NCBI GenBank assembly: GCA_028704975.1
Contig: JAQWEK010000004.1
Coordinates: forward strand, 1-42,510
Direction: 5' to 3'
DNA length: 42,510 nt
Source: Bacteroidales bacterium
GTDB lineage: Bacteria; Bacteroidota; Bacteroidia; Bacteroidales; UBA932
The notes below the pieces were generated by a model. It worked only from the letters and a program-made list of their open reading frames with translations, was not told where the DNA came from and searched no databases. Shown one piece after another: positions 16,896 to 24,247 of the stretch (positions are counted from its first letter, which is position 1; each line of letters begins with the position of its first letter). A program made the translations under genes and the position numbers.

Positions 16896-17585
16896 TTATA
16901 GGCAACCGTCGTCTGCAAAGGAGTAATAATGGTCTCCGGCTATAATTATGTGGTCTAAAAGTGATATGTCACACATTTCAGCCGCAGTTTTTAGTCTTCT
17001 GGTTTGAAGTTTATCTTGGTCCCCCGGCATTTTGCTTCCGCTCGGATGGTTGTGCACCAAAATAATTGAATTTGAGAGGTTTGCCATAGCTTTCTTAATA
17101 ATCATTTTAATATCCAGAACGGTGGAACTTGTTCCGCCGCTTGTGAGTTTTTCCTTGGCAATCATCTTGTTGCCGCGGTTTAAGTATAAAATCCAGCACT
17201 CCTCATGACTTAAATCTTTTAGCAGCGGACTCATTAATTTTGCCGCGCTATCTGAGGAATAGATTTGTGTAATAGGAGGGGCCTGCTCAACTGCCATACG
17301 TTTTGAGATTTCAAATAGGGCCATCATTGCCAGCGCTTTACCTTCCCCCATGCCTGCGAATTTTCTATAATCTTCAAAAGTGAATTTGCGCAACACATTA
17401 AGATTGTTACCCGCAGAGTTTAAAATTCTTCTGGCCAGGTCTACTGCATTTTCACCTTTGCTGCCGGACCTTATAACTATCGCGATTAATTCTGCAATAC
17501 TTAGATTCTCCGCACCTTTAGCAAGAAATTTTTCTCTGGGTCTTTCACTCTCTTCCCAGTTTGATATTGTTAAATTTTTTCTCAT
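16896..17585 (-). CDS. radC: RadC-like JAB-domain protein
   Basis: A 229-residue RadC family protein (UPF0758). The N-terminal helix-hairpin-helix part includes ERPREKFLAKGAENLSIAELIA and the IVIRSGSKGENAV segment; the C-terminal JAB/MPN metalloprotease-like domain has the zinc signature LVHNHPSGSKMPGDQD. Family members were once called DNA repair proteins; the real function is unsettled. The start at 17585 (MRKNLTISNWEE) is preferred over 17633 because the longer form would be read through the rpsT terminator hairpin at 17617-17647. There is no mobile element around it to suggest a plasmid-type RadC. Confidence 0.92.
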   Translation of the reverse strand: MRKNLTISNWEESERPREKFLAKGAENLSIAELIAIVIRSGSKGENAVDLARRILNSAGNNLNVLRKFTFEDYRKFAGMGEGKALAMMALFEISKRMAVEQAPPITQIYSSDSAAKLMSPLLKDLSHEECWILYLNRGNKMIAKEKLTSGGTSSTVLDIKMIIKKAMANLSNSIILVHNHPSGSKMPGDQDKLQTRRLKTAAEMCDISLLDHIIIAGDHYYSFADDGCL

Positions 17586-17616
17586 AATCCTGATTTTTAA
17601 ATCGGCCCGCAGGGGC

Positions 17617-17647
17617 AAAAAAAAACTTCCCAAATATTGAGAAGTTT
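17617..17647 (-). terminator. Terminator between rpsT and the radC-like gene
   Basis: On the minus strand AAACTTC (17647-17641) pairs with GAAGTTT (17629-17623) around an 11-base loop, and the 3' arm runs into nine T residues. It ends the rpsT transcript and supports the shorter radC start. Confidence 0.7.
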
Positions 17648-17669
17648 CTGTAAATCAGGAGACAAAAGA

Positions 17670-17732
17670 ATAAATTTACCCTCCGCAAAAGTGCGGATTT
17701 GTAAATACTATTGCGGTCACCCGTAAATTTAT
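17670..17732 (-). other. Nested inverted repeats with alternative pairing in the rpsT 3' UTR
   Basis: A perfect 10-bp inverted repeat (ATAAATTTAC 17670-17679, GTAAATTTAT 17723-17732) encloses a smaller hairpin CCGCA-AAAG-TGCGG (17683-17696). A second copy of TTGCGG at 17711-17716 can pair with CCGCAA at 17683-17688 instead, so two mutually exclusive inner stems are possible. It lies between the rpsT stop and its terminator. No known RNA family is recognised. Confidence 0.45.
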
Positions 17733-17736
17733 CTTT

Positions 17737-18096
17737 TTACTTTTCTTCAGCCTTTTTAGCAGGAGCTTTCTTAGCCTCAACCTTCTTGGCTTCAGTTTTT
17801 TTTGCAGAAGCCTTTTTTACAGGAGCCTCTTTTGGAGTCTCTTTGCCCAGACCGTTAATGTGCTTTGCAAGTCCGCTCTTAAGGTTAGAAGCCTTGTTCT
17901 TGTGGATAACATTGCTCTTTGCAAGTTTGTCCAACATGGCATTTACTTTAGGAAGCTGTTCCTCAGCGGCTTTCTTATCATTTGTATCCCTTAAAGCCTT
18001 GATGGCATTGCGGGTGGTTTTTGCATAATAATGATTATGCTCATTGCGCTTAACGTCTTGTCTTGTGCGCTTTTCTGCAGATGCATGATTTGCCAT
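17737..18096 (-). CDS. rpsT: 30S ribosomal protein S20 with extended C-terminal tail
   Basis: A 119-residue S20, which binds 16S rRNA early in 30S assembly. The N-terminus MANHASAEKRTRQDVKRNEHN and the middle LPKVNAMLDKLAKSNVIHKNKASNLKSGLAKHI (read with short gaps) are typical S20. The last 30 or so residues are an extra tail of Ala, Lys and Glu with repeated KK pairs. The usual length is 84-88. tRNA-Glu lies 27 bases upstream on the same strand with no promoter between, so the two are probably co-transcribed. It is followed by the 3' UTR structure and terminator described separately. Confidence 0.95.
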   Translation of the reverse strand: MANHASAEKRTRQDVKRNEHNHYYAKTTRNAIKALRDTNDKKAAEEQLPKVNAMLDKLAKSNVIHKNKASNLKSGLAKHINGLGKETPKEAPVKKASAKKTEAKKVEAKKAPAKKAEEK

Positions 18097-18123
18097 AATA
18101 TCGTTTTTTTTAATATAATTCCG

Positions 18124-18195
18124 TAGTCAGTACGAGAATCGAACTCGTATTGCAAGAATGAAAATCTTGTGTCCTAACCATTAGACGAACTGACC
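18124..18195 (-). tRNA. tRNA-Glu (anticodon TTC)
   Basis: On the minus strand the 72-nt RNA folds as a standard cloverleaf: acceptor GGTCAGT with ACTGACT and discriminator A, D-arm GTCT/GGAC, anticodon stem CAAGA/TCTTG around loop TTTTCAT (anticodon TTC), and T-arm ACGAG-TTCGATT-CTCGT. CCA is not encoded. Confidence 0.97.
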
Positions 18196-18205
18196 GTAAG
18201 GGCGG

Positions 18206-18213
18206 CAAAGGTA
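18206..18213 (-). promoter_or_regulatory. Candidate -7 element TACCTTTG for tRNA-Glu and rpsT
   Basis: TAnnTTTG match on the minus strand, ten bases before the mature tRNA 5' end and just after the stop of the DUF4837 gene. Confidence 0.55.
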
Positions 18214-18221
18214 TAAAGAAT

Positions 18222-19223
18222 TTATTGATTCTGGAAATTTTCCTGCCAGTCAAAGGAGTAAATAATAGCCTCTACCTGACGCAGGTAATTTCTTTTGTTG
18301 TAGCGCGGTGCATAAACAAAGCCCATTACTACAAGTAAATTCTTGCCATCCTTTGCGTAAAAAATGTGTTCGACAAACGGACCTCCCATGAAGTCATTTT
18401 GAACTTCCCACAAGCCTCTCATCTCTGCAAAGCTCTCATTCTTGTATTTATACCAATTTAGCGTTGGTGATTTTTCAGATGCAATAATCATGTAACTGTT
18501 ATCCTGCGGTCCGGGCACATTTTTCTTAAGTACCTCATTTTCTCTGCTCATAAGGGTGTCAAGACCCGGGAATGACTTTCCGTTAAACGGCAAAGAATAA
18601 ATTAAAAAATACTGATTAATGTATGTGGTTTCATAGGAAATCCACATAAAATTCTCAGTTGCTTTCTTTATAGAGTAACCGTTGGGGAAATATGGAGAAC
18701 CGCCAAATTTCTCAGCCACAGCTTTTCTTATACTTGCCTCCTCATATTTTTTTGAATTTCTGATAATTCTATCTCTTTCCGCCTGTTCAATGGCATTATA
18801 AATTACCTCTGCATTTTTGTTAATTAATTCCGCGCATCCGGCGCTTGAGCGTGCATGCAGATAAATTACTATTTGAGGAGTTGCCCAAATATCATTTCTC
18901 ATCACCAGTTTATCCTCTTTAAGACTGGAGTTGATATCCATAATTATGATATTTCTGTGACTTTGGAAAAGATCACTGAATGAGGCTTTTGGAACGTTGA
19001 CCAAACTAAATGCGGGCTCTTTTTGCGGCAGCATGGGATAATCTGCTGCCAATAGACTTCTTAAAGCAGTCCCCGGCTCGGCCTCCCAATTTGCCTTATC
19101 TACAACAACTACTACTTCTCCGGCCTTTCCGGTTATAGTTTTTTTAAGGTGCATGCCATTATCTCCGCAACTGCATACTATCACGGCCGCAATAGCCATT
19201 ATCATAAATTTAATCTTGTCCAT
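18222..19223 (-). CDS. DUF4837-family lipoprotein
   Basis: A 333-residue Bacteroidetes-specific lipoprotein of unknown function. The signal MDKIKFMIMAIAAVIVCSC ends in a lipobox-like VCSC. The body matches my memory of the DUF4837 pattern: GKAGEVVVVVDKANWE near the start, a PQKEPAFSLVNVP stretch, and FMGGPFVEHIFYAKDGKNLLVVMGFVYAP near the C-terminus. I chose the second ATG (19223) because it puts a lysine directly ahead of the hydrophobic core; 19235 is also possible. It lies downstream of rseP and dxr on the same strand, an order I recall from other Bacteroidales, and has its own promoter candidate at 19250-19257. Confidence 0.82.
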   Translation of the reverse strand: MDKIKFMIMAIAAVIVCSCGDNGMHLKKTITGKAGEVVVVVDKANWEAEPGTALRSLLAADYPMLPQKEPAFSLVNVPKASFSDLFQSHRNIIIMDINSSLKEDKLVMRNDIWATPQIVIYLHARSSAGCAELINKNAEVIYNAIEQAERDRIIRNSKKYEEASIRKAVAEKFGGSPYFPNGYSIKKATENFMWISYETTYINQYFLIYSLPFNGKSFPGLDTLMSRENEVLKKNVPGPQDNSYMIIASEKSPTLNWYKYKNESFAEMRGLWEVQNDFMGGPFVEHIFYAKDGKNLLVVMGFVYAPRYNKRNYLRQVEAIIYSFDWQENFQNQ

Positions 19224-19249
19224 AATAGAGATCATTAAATAAATTTTTC

Positions 19250-19257
19250 CAAATATA
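19250..19257 (-). promoter_or_regulatory. Candidate -7 element TATATTTG for the DUF4837 gene
   Basis: TAnnTTTG on the minus strand, 14 bases before the first ATG (19235), in the 107-base gap after rseP. Confidence 0.4.
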
Positions 19258-19330
19258 AAAAATATCTGCGGGCTGTAATGTCATTAAATTGTCATCTTTG
19301 CTGTTGTCCGCAGTTGTTTAAAGTTGTAGA

Positions 19331-20686
19331 TTATCTGAACAGCCTGGCAATGTCATTTCCAAATGCCAGCACCATCAAAGCAATAAGCAGCACCATCCCA
19401 ACAACTTGTGCCGCCATTAAAAATTTATCGCTTGGCTTGCGCCCTGTAACTATCTCATAAAAGGTGAATAATATGTGACCTCCGTCCAGCGCAGGAATTG
19501 GCAGAATGTTAAGCACCGCAAGCATAATAGATAAAAATGCCGTAATGCTCCAGAAGGCATGCCAGTCCCAATACCCCGGAAATATTTGACCTATAGCTAT
19601 AAAACTCCCGACAGATTTATACGCTTTTGTTTTTGGAGTAAAGATGAGCTTAAGTTCTTTCCAGTAATTGCTTATTCCGGTACTTGCCTTGCTAAAGGCG
19701 GCAGGTACTGAGCCTGCAAGAGAGTAAGTCTTTTTTGTCACCTTATAATATTTGGTGACATCTCCGCCTATGTTTATGTTAAGCAGGCCATTATTGTTCA
19801 CTGCCAGAGGAATTTGCAAAGTCTCCGCAGGTGCGCTCATATCCTTTCTTGCTACAGTGCTTCTTACAATTGTAGCACTTATTGTGTCCCCCTTGTGTTT
19901 TTCCAGATATTCTTTTACATCTGTAAACATCTGAGTCTTAACGCTGTCAACGGCTATGACCACATCCCCCTCTTTAAGTCCGCTGTGCACGTTTTGGGAG
20001 CTGTCCGGAATATTTCCAACAGTGAAAGGAATGCCATACTCAAATAAATCCGGTGAGTTAAGAATGGCCGGAATGTAATTTGGGTCAATCTTAATTGCAA
20101 TTTGTTTTCCGTCTCTTATGACGGTAGCTTCATTTGCTTGACTGTGAATAAGATCTGCACGCAGATTTGCAAAATTATCTGTTGGGACCCCGTCAAAAGC
20201 TACAATTTTATCTCCGTTGCGGAATCCCATTTCCCGCCCTAGGTCATTAACCGCTATGCCGGTTGTAACATCCTTTGTCTTAATGTATTCCTCCCCCCAA
20301 GTAAAAAGTATTCCGGCGTAAATTAAAATAGCCAGAAGGAAATTAAAGAAGACGCCGCCAAATAAAACCCAGAACCTCTGCCACGCCGGATGCGCGCGAA
20401 ACTCCCATGGCTTAGGATCGCTTTTTAACTGATCTTTGTCCATGGATTCATCAATCATGCCTGCAATTTTGCAATAACCACCAAGCGGCAGCCATCCTAT
20501 ACCATATTCAGTATCAGAGTTTTTGGGCTTCCATCTAAACAGAGCAAAACCGGCGTCAAAAAAGAGATAAAACTTATCTACTCTTATCTTAAATAATCTG
20601 GCAAAAGCAAAATGTCCGAGTTCATGAATCAAGACCAGCAGACTCAGTGCAAAAATTACTTGAATAACCTTTAAAAAAATTACCAT
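19331..20686 (-). CDS. rseP: RseP-type site-2 intramembrane zinc metalloprotease
   Basis: A 451-residue M50 protease that cuts membrane-embedded substrates such as anti-sigma factors. The zinc site HELGHFAFARLF lies in the first membrane helix (His21, Glu22, His25). A second ligand region, NILPIPALDGGHI, precedes the C-terminal helices. Between them are two PDZ domains (about 125-205 and 220-300) and further membrane segments. Length matches E. coli RseP. It follows dxr by 39 bases, probably in one transcript, a common Bacteroidales order. The anti-sigma substrates are not in this window. Confidence 0.95.
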   Translation of the reverse strand: MVIFLKVIQVIFALSLLVLIHELGHFAFARLFKIRVDKFYLFFDAGFALFRWKPKNSDTEYGIGWLPLGGYCKIAGMIDESMDKDQLKSDPKPWEFRAHPAWQRFWVLFGGVFFNFLLAILIYAGILFTWGEEYIKTKDVTTGIAVNDLGREMGFRNGDKIVAFDGVPTDNFANLRADLIHSQANEATVIRDGKQIAIKIDPNYIPAILNSPDLFEYGIPFTVGNIPDSSQNVHSGLKEGDVVIAVDSVKTQMFTDVKEYLEKHKGDTISATIVRSTVARKDMSAPAETLQIPLAVNNNGLLNINIGGDVTKYYKVTKKTYSLAGSVPAAFSKASTGISNYWKELKLIFTPKTKAYKSVGSFIAIGQIFPGYWDWHAFWSITAFLSIMLAVLNILPIPALDGGHILFTFYEIVTGRKPSDKFLMAAQVVGMVLLIALMVLAFGNDIARLFR

Positions 20687-20698
20687 ACAATCTCTCTC

Positions 20699-20734
20699 TT
20701 TTAATTATGCTTTAAGCACTTTTAATTATGCTTT
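20699..20734. repeat. 21-base tandem duplication at the 3' end of dxr
   Basis: TTTTAATTATGCTTT occurs twice (20699-20713 and 20720-20734), period 21. On the minus strand it repeats the last dxr codons including the stop (AAA GCA TAA), so a second in-frame stop lies 21 bases on. It looks like slippage. Confidence 0.7.
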
Positions 20735-21895
20735 TAGCTTTTCTCCGCACAGTTCTCCGGCAATTTTTTTTGCCTCAGTGTCCGTTGCGTAAATGTCTTC
20801 TATTTGAGGGGCGGGGACAAATGTACACTTTTCCATTGTTCCCTCTATGACTTTTGGAATATCTGTAAAATTAATTTTATCATTTATGAATGCTGCAACT
20901 GCAATTTCATTTGCGCCGTTCATTGCGCAAGGCATATTGCCTCCTTTTTTATAGGCTTTGTAAGCTAGCGCAATACAGTGAAATTTGTCAGTATCCGGCG
21001 CTTCAAAAGTCAGTTGTTTTATCTCCGCAAAACTAATTCTTCTTGTATTAAGAGCAATCCTCTCAGGGTAGGATAGTGCATATTGAATAGGAACCCTCAT
21101 ATCCGGAGCACCAATCTGCGCCTTTATGCTGCCGTCGCAAAACTGTACCATTGAGTGTATTATGGACTGAGGATGAATTATAATTTCTATTTTTTCCGCC
21201 GGCATATTAAAAAGCCAGGATGCTTCCATCATCTCCAGGCCTTTATTCATCATTGTTGCTGAGTCAATTGTGACTTTGGCTCCCATGTGCCAGTTTGGAT
21301 GTTTAAGTGCCTGTTCTTTTGTAATATGCTCAAAATCTGCTGCTTTAAGTTCTCTAAAAGGTCCTCCGCTGGCAGTAAGCAATAATTTTTCTACTTGTGT
21401 TTTCTCTCCCTGAAGGCATTGGAAAATTGCGGAATGCTCTGAGTCAACGGGTATTATGGGACTATTACATTCCCCGGACAGTTTGCTTATGATAGAACCG
21501 GCCGCAACCAATGTCTCTTTATTTGCAAGTGCAATTACTTTTCCTTTCCTCATGGCGGCCATAGTTGGCGCCAGTCCGCTGAAACCAACCATTGCAGATA
21601 GGACAATGTCCACGTTCTTTCCGCCTGCAAGTTCCCCGGCAGATTCAATGCCGGCAAATACTTTTATATCAAGAGGATCCAGCTCTTTGTTTACTTCGTC
21701 GTATAAATCTTTATTGCAGATGACAACAGAATTTGGTCTGAATTTTTTAGCCTGTTCAATTAACAATTTGCTGTTATTGTTTGCAGTCAGAAGTTCTGTT
21801 TCAAATCTGTCGGGATGCTGAGCTATAACGTCAAGTGCTTGAGTTCCAATGGAACCGGTTGAACCTAGAATTGCTATATGTCTTTTAAAAACCAT
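20726..21895 (-). CDS. dxr: 1-deoxy-D-xylulose 5-phosphate reductoisomerase
   Basis: A 389-residue NADPH-dependent enzyme making MEP from DXP, the committed step of the MEP isoprenoid pathway. Visible: the N-terminal Rossmann motif LGSTGSIGTQALDV, ALANKETLVAAG, the metal- and substrate-binding PVDSEHSAIFQCL, LLTASGGPFRE, and KVTIDSATMMNKGLEMMEA. Full length for the family, cytoplasmic. It lies between the M23-like anchor gene (48 bases upstream) and rseP (39 bases downstream), probably one transcript. Confidence 0.97.
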   Translation of the reverse strand: MVFKRHIAILGSTGSIGTQALDVIAQHPDRFETELLTANNNSKLLIEQAKKFRPNSVVICNKDLYDEVNKELDPLDIKVFAGIESAGELAGGKNVDIVLSAMVGFSGLAPTMAAMRKGKVIALANKETLVAAGSIISKLSGECNSPIIPVDSEHSAIFQCLQGEKTQVEKLLLTASGGPFRELKAADFEHITKEQALKHPNWHMGAKVTIDSATMMNKGLEMMEASWLFNMPAEKIEIIIHPQSIIHSMVQFCDGSIKAQIGAPDMRVPIQYALSYPERIALNTRRISFAEIKQLTFEAPDTDKFHCIALAYKAYKKGGNMPCAMNGANEIAVAAFINDKINFTDIPKVIEGTMEKCTFVPAPQIEDIYATDTEAKKIAGELCGEKLKA

Positions 21896-21943
21896 TATAT
21901 TCTACTTGAAATTACTTTTTGGGTTCTAGACTTTGCCGGCGGT

Positions 21944-22456
21944 TCATTTTGAGGCTTTTTTAATAGATTTTGCCTGTATGGCGGCAGCCTTTTTTCTGTT
22001 TGAAGTCTGCTTCTCAACTTCTTGCTTCAGACTCTCTTCATCCTTCTGATAAACGGCCCTTAATGCGGAGTTTGCTGAGTCATCAGCCGCCTGCTTTTCC
22101 TCTGTTCCCTCCACAGGTCCCGGCTCCTGCCCTGTTGCAATTTTTTGAATATTGGTAAGTTCATCTTTCCACATATTTACCTCATTTTGCAGCGAATCCA
22201 GTTTAATGGCGTTGTGCACCAGCTCCCTTCTGCTCTCAGCGGAAGGATATCCAGGAATCATCTGTTTAATAGGAGTGTATGAGATTATTAGAGAGACAAA
22301 AATTATTAGGAAAATGACAGCCAGCACCGCGGTCAAAATAAACATTTTGCCATTTGCGCGGAAGGCAAACAGCTCTTCATGAGATGTATCATTAAATATT
22401 GAAAAGCGGAATTTGTTGGATAGCTTATTCTTATGTAGTTTCTTTTGCTTTGGCAT
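21944..22456 (-). CDS. Short membrane anchor resembling the N-terminus of Bacteroidetes M23 endopeptidases
   Basis: A 170-residue protein: a basic N-terminal cytoplasmic segment, KFRFSIFNDTSHEELFAFRA, one membrane helix (about 38-60), then ISYTPIKQMIPGYPSAESRRE, a short coiled coil (KLDSLQNEVNMWKDEL), and a charged C-terminal tail rich in Lys, Ala and Gln. The first 120 residues match what I know of the anchor and coiled coil of Bacteroidetes M23 peptidoglycan endopeptidases, which often sit next to dxr. The LytM catalytic domain (HxxxD, HxH) is absent, and only 48 bases separate the stop from dxr, so there is no room for it. I chose ATG 22456 over TTG 22471. It may be a regulatory membrane protein or a truncated remnant. 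Confidence 0.75.
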   Translation of the reverse strand: MPKQKKLHKNKLSNKFRFSIFNDTSHEELFAFRANGKMFILTAVLAVIFLIIFVSLIISYTPIKQMIPGYPSAESRRELVHNAIKLDSLQNEVNMWKDELTNIQKIATGQEPGPVEGTEEKQAADDSANSALRAVYQKDEESLKQEVEKQTSNRKKAAAIQAKSIKKASK

Positions 22457-22472
22457 AAAACTAAAATTCAAT

Positions 22473-22480
22473 TAACTTTG
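22473..22480 (+). promoter_or_regulatory. Candidate -7 element TAACTTTG for ruvX and def
   Basis: TAnnTTTG match 18 bases before the GTG start at 22499. Its location rules out the longer TTG-initiated version of ruvX from 22445. Confidence 0.5.
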
Positions 22481-22498
22481 CACCACAAAATATTAGGT

Positions 22499-22945
22499 GT
22501 GGAGAGGATAATTGGCATAGACTATGGCAAAAAGAGGGTTGGCATTGCGGTCACTGACCCGCTTTGTATCTTTGCTTCCCCTCTGGAAACCGTAGCTTCT
22601 GCAAAGTTAATTGAATATCTCAAAAATTATGCACAAAAAGAGAAAGTGTGCAGATTTGTGGTAGGATATCCTAAGAACTTGAATAACAAGCCGGCAGAGT
22701 GTGCGCAGTATGTGGATGCTTTTTTGAAGAATCTTAAACGGGTTTTTCCTGAAATCCCTATTTCACTTGAGGATGAGAGATTCACAACAACCCTTGCACA
22801 AAGGGCAATGATAGACGGAGGGATGAAAAAAAGTGACAGGAGAGAGAAGGGTGCTGCGGATAAGATAAGTGCTGCAATAATTTTGCAAAGTTATATAGAT
22901 GCTATCAAGTGCGCTGCCGGTGGTCATAATGGTGCTGATTTTTAG
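22499..22945 (+). CDS. ruvX: RuvX/YqgF Holliday-junction-resolvase-like nuclease
   Basis: A 148-residue RNase H-fold protein (YqgF), implicated in pre-16S rRNA end processing and, by fold, in junction resolution. Signatures: IIGIDYGKKRVGIAVTDPL at the start (first catalytic Asp), VVGYPKNLNNKPAE, and SLEDERFTTTLAQRAM with the second acidic site; a third Asp in AADKISAAIILQSY. The start is GTG at 22499, which places the family N-terminus correctly and lies downstream of a promoter element. It is divergent from the M23-like anchor gene; def follows 65 bases later and may share the transcript. Confidence 0.92.
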   Translation: MERIIGIDYGKKRVGIAVTDPLCIFASPLETVASAKLIEYLKNYAQKEKVCRFVVGYPKNLNNKPAECAQYVDAFLKNLKRVFPEIPISLEDERFTTTLAQRAMIDGGMKKSDRREKGAADKISAAIILQSYIDAIKCAAGGHNGADF

Positions 22946-23010
22946 TGGTGTGGTGTGTCAAATGAGCAGTTATTTTTAGTGAAAGAATTTATGTTTAAAT
23001 ATTTACAAAG

Positions 23011-23565
23011 ATGTTATTACCTATTTACGTATACGGTTCAAAAATATTAAGGGAAATCGCAGAACCTGTAGACACAAGTATGGAAGGCCTTCAGCAGTTT
23101 CTGCAGGATATGTATGAAACAATGAAAAAAGCTGACGGAGTGGGACTTGCTGCCCCTCAGGTTGGGAAATTATGGAGAATTGTGGTTGTCGACGGTTCAG
23201 ATATGACGGATGATTTTCCTGAATTAAAGGACTCTAAGAGATTTCTGATAAACCCAGAGGTTTTGGAGGAAAGTTCCGATACTGTTGAATATTCTGAGGG
23301 CTGTCTAAGCGTGCCGGATATACACTGTGATGTTACCCGCCCCGCTTCAATTACGGTCAGATATACAGATGAAAATTTCAAAGAGGTAACGGAAACTTTT
23401 ACCGGTTTTGGCTGCCGTATGGTGCAGCATGAATTGGACCATCTTGACGGGCACATGTTTATAGACCATGTTTCACCAATCCGCAAAAAACTAATAGCCG
23501 GCAAATTGCATAATATTCAAATTGGTAAATTCTCTCCGCGCTACAAGGTCAAAGGAAATTTTTAG
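23011..23565 (+). CDS. def: Peptide deformylase
   Basis: A 184-residue metalloenzyme that removes the formyl group from nascent N-formylmethionine. All three signature motifs are present: GVGLAAPQVG, EGCLSVPD (metal-binding Cys) and QHELDHLDG (HExxH with catalytic Glu). Length is normal. It starts MLLPIYVYGSKILRE. A terminator follows at 23571-23611, and rimM is convergent. Confidence 0.97.
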   Translation: MLLPIYVYGSKILREIAEPVDTSMEGLQQFLQDMYETMKKADGVGLAAPQVGKLWRIVVVDGSDMTDDFPELKDSKRFLINPEVLEESSDTVEYSEGCLSVPDIHCDVTRPASITVRYTDENFKEVTETFTGFGCRMVQHELDHLDGHMFIDHVSPIRKKLIAGKLHNIQIGKFSPRYKVKGNF

Positions 23566-23570
23566 CGCAT

Positions 23571-23611
23571 AAGGGAATTGCAACTCATTTTCATTGTGAA
23601 TTCCTTTTTTT
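23571..23611 (+). terminator. Terminator after def
   Basis: AAGGGAATT pairs with AATTCCTTT (9 bp, one G-U) around a 19-base loop, followed by TTTTTTT. It begins 5 bases after the def stop and separates it from convergent rimM. Confidence 0.75.
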
Positions 23612-23692
23612 GCAGAGAGGTATGCATAATCAGGTTCCGTTTGTTCCGGCAAGAATATAGAGTGGTTTTTGGAAACAAAATAAATCGTGTTC

Positions 23693-24241
23693 TTAAAATA
23701 ATCCTTTTGGGATCTGCATTGTGATGGTTCTGTCTTTTTTGGAGACGGAGATGATGAGGTCATCATGAAGCGGGACCATTGTAGAGTTGTTGATTTCCAG
23801 GCAGACATTGGCAGTAAATTCATAGAAGCTTGTGATGACGCCTTTTTCTGCGCCGTCTTCATCCAGTAGTTTGAAGCCCATAATCTGCTCTATGTCAGAT
23901 ATTTGCTCATCCGATATGTCACTTTCGGCATCTTTAGCATCGGCTGAAGTTTTATCTTCTACAAAGATATTATTCCCCACAAGTTCCTGGGCATGAGCAC
24001 CGTCACGGACTGTCGAAAACTTTATAATCCAGGCATTGCCGCTGCGCCGGACGGCAGAGGTGATAAAAAAAGGAACCGGCAGTTCTTCAAAATGAATGAA
24101 CACCGGTTCTTTAATTTTAATATTTTCAAGCCTTTCTTGAAATTCAGGAGCATTGATTCTTATTAGAACCTCTCCTGTTGAATCATAAGTTTTTACAATT
24201 TGTGCAACAGGCGTAAGCTTTATGCTGTCCGCTGAGCGCAT
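23693..24241 (-). CDS. rimM: Ribosome maturation factor RimM
   Basis: A 182-residue protein: N-terminal RimM beta-barrel (about 1-95, VAQIVKTYDSTGEVLIRI) and C-terminal PRC-barrel (about 100-180, LLDEDGAEKGVITSFYE...MVPLHDDLIISV). RimM helps assemble the 30S head by binding S19. It sits six bases behind rpsP, the classical rpsP-rimM order, and is certainly co-transcribed with it. The N-terminal barrel is divergent from E. coli but normal for Bacteroidetes. Confidence 0.92.
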   Translation of the reverse strand: MRSADSIKLTPVAQIVKTYDSTGEVLIRINAPEFQERLENIKIKEPVFIHFEELPVPFFITSAVRRSGNAWIIKFSTVRDGAHAQELVGNNIFVEDKTSADAKDAESDISDEQISDIEQIMGFKLLDEDGAEKGVITSFYEFTANVCLEINNSTMVPLHDDLIISVSKKDRTITMQIPKGLF

Positions 24242-24247
24242 GTGTAA

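Noticed and set aside
16896..17585. RadC-like gene as a sign of a plasmid or integrated element
   Set aside because: RadC family genes are often plasmid-borne, but here it lies among housekeeping genes with no mobility genes nearby.
17586..17633. Longer RadC-like start
   Set aside because: The added codons are within the rpsT terminator hairpin.
22445..22498. TTG-initiated longer RuvX
   Set aside because: It overlaps the start of the divergent anchor gene and the TAACTTTG promoter element; the GTG at 22499 gives the family-like N-terminus.
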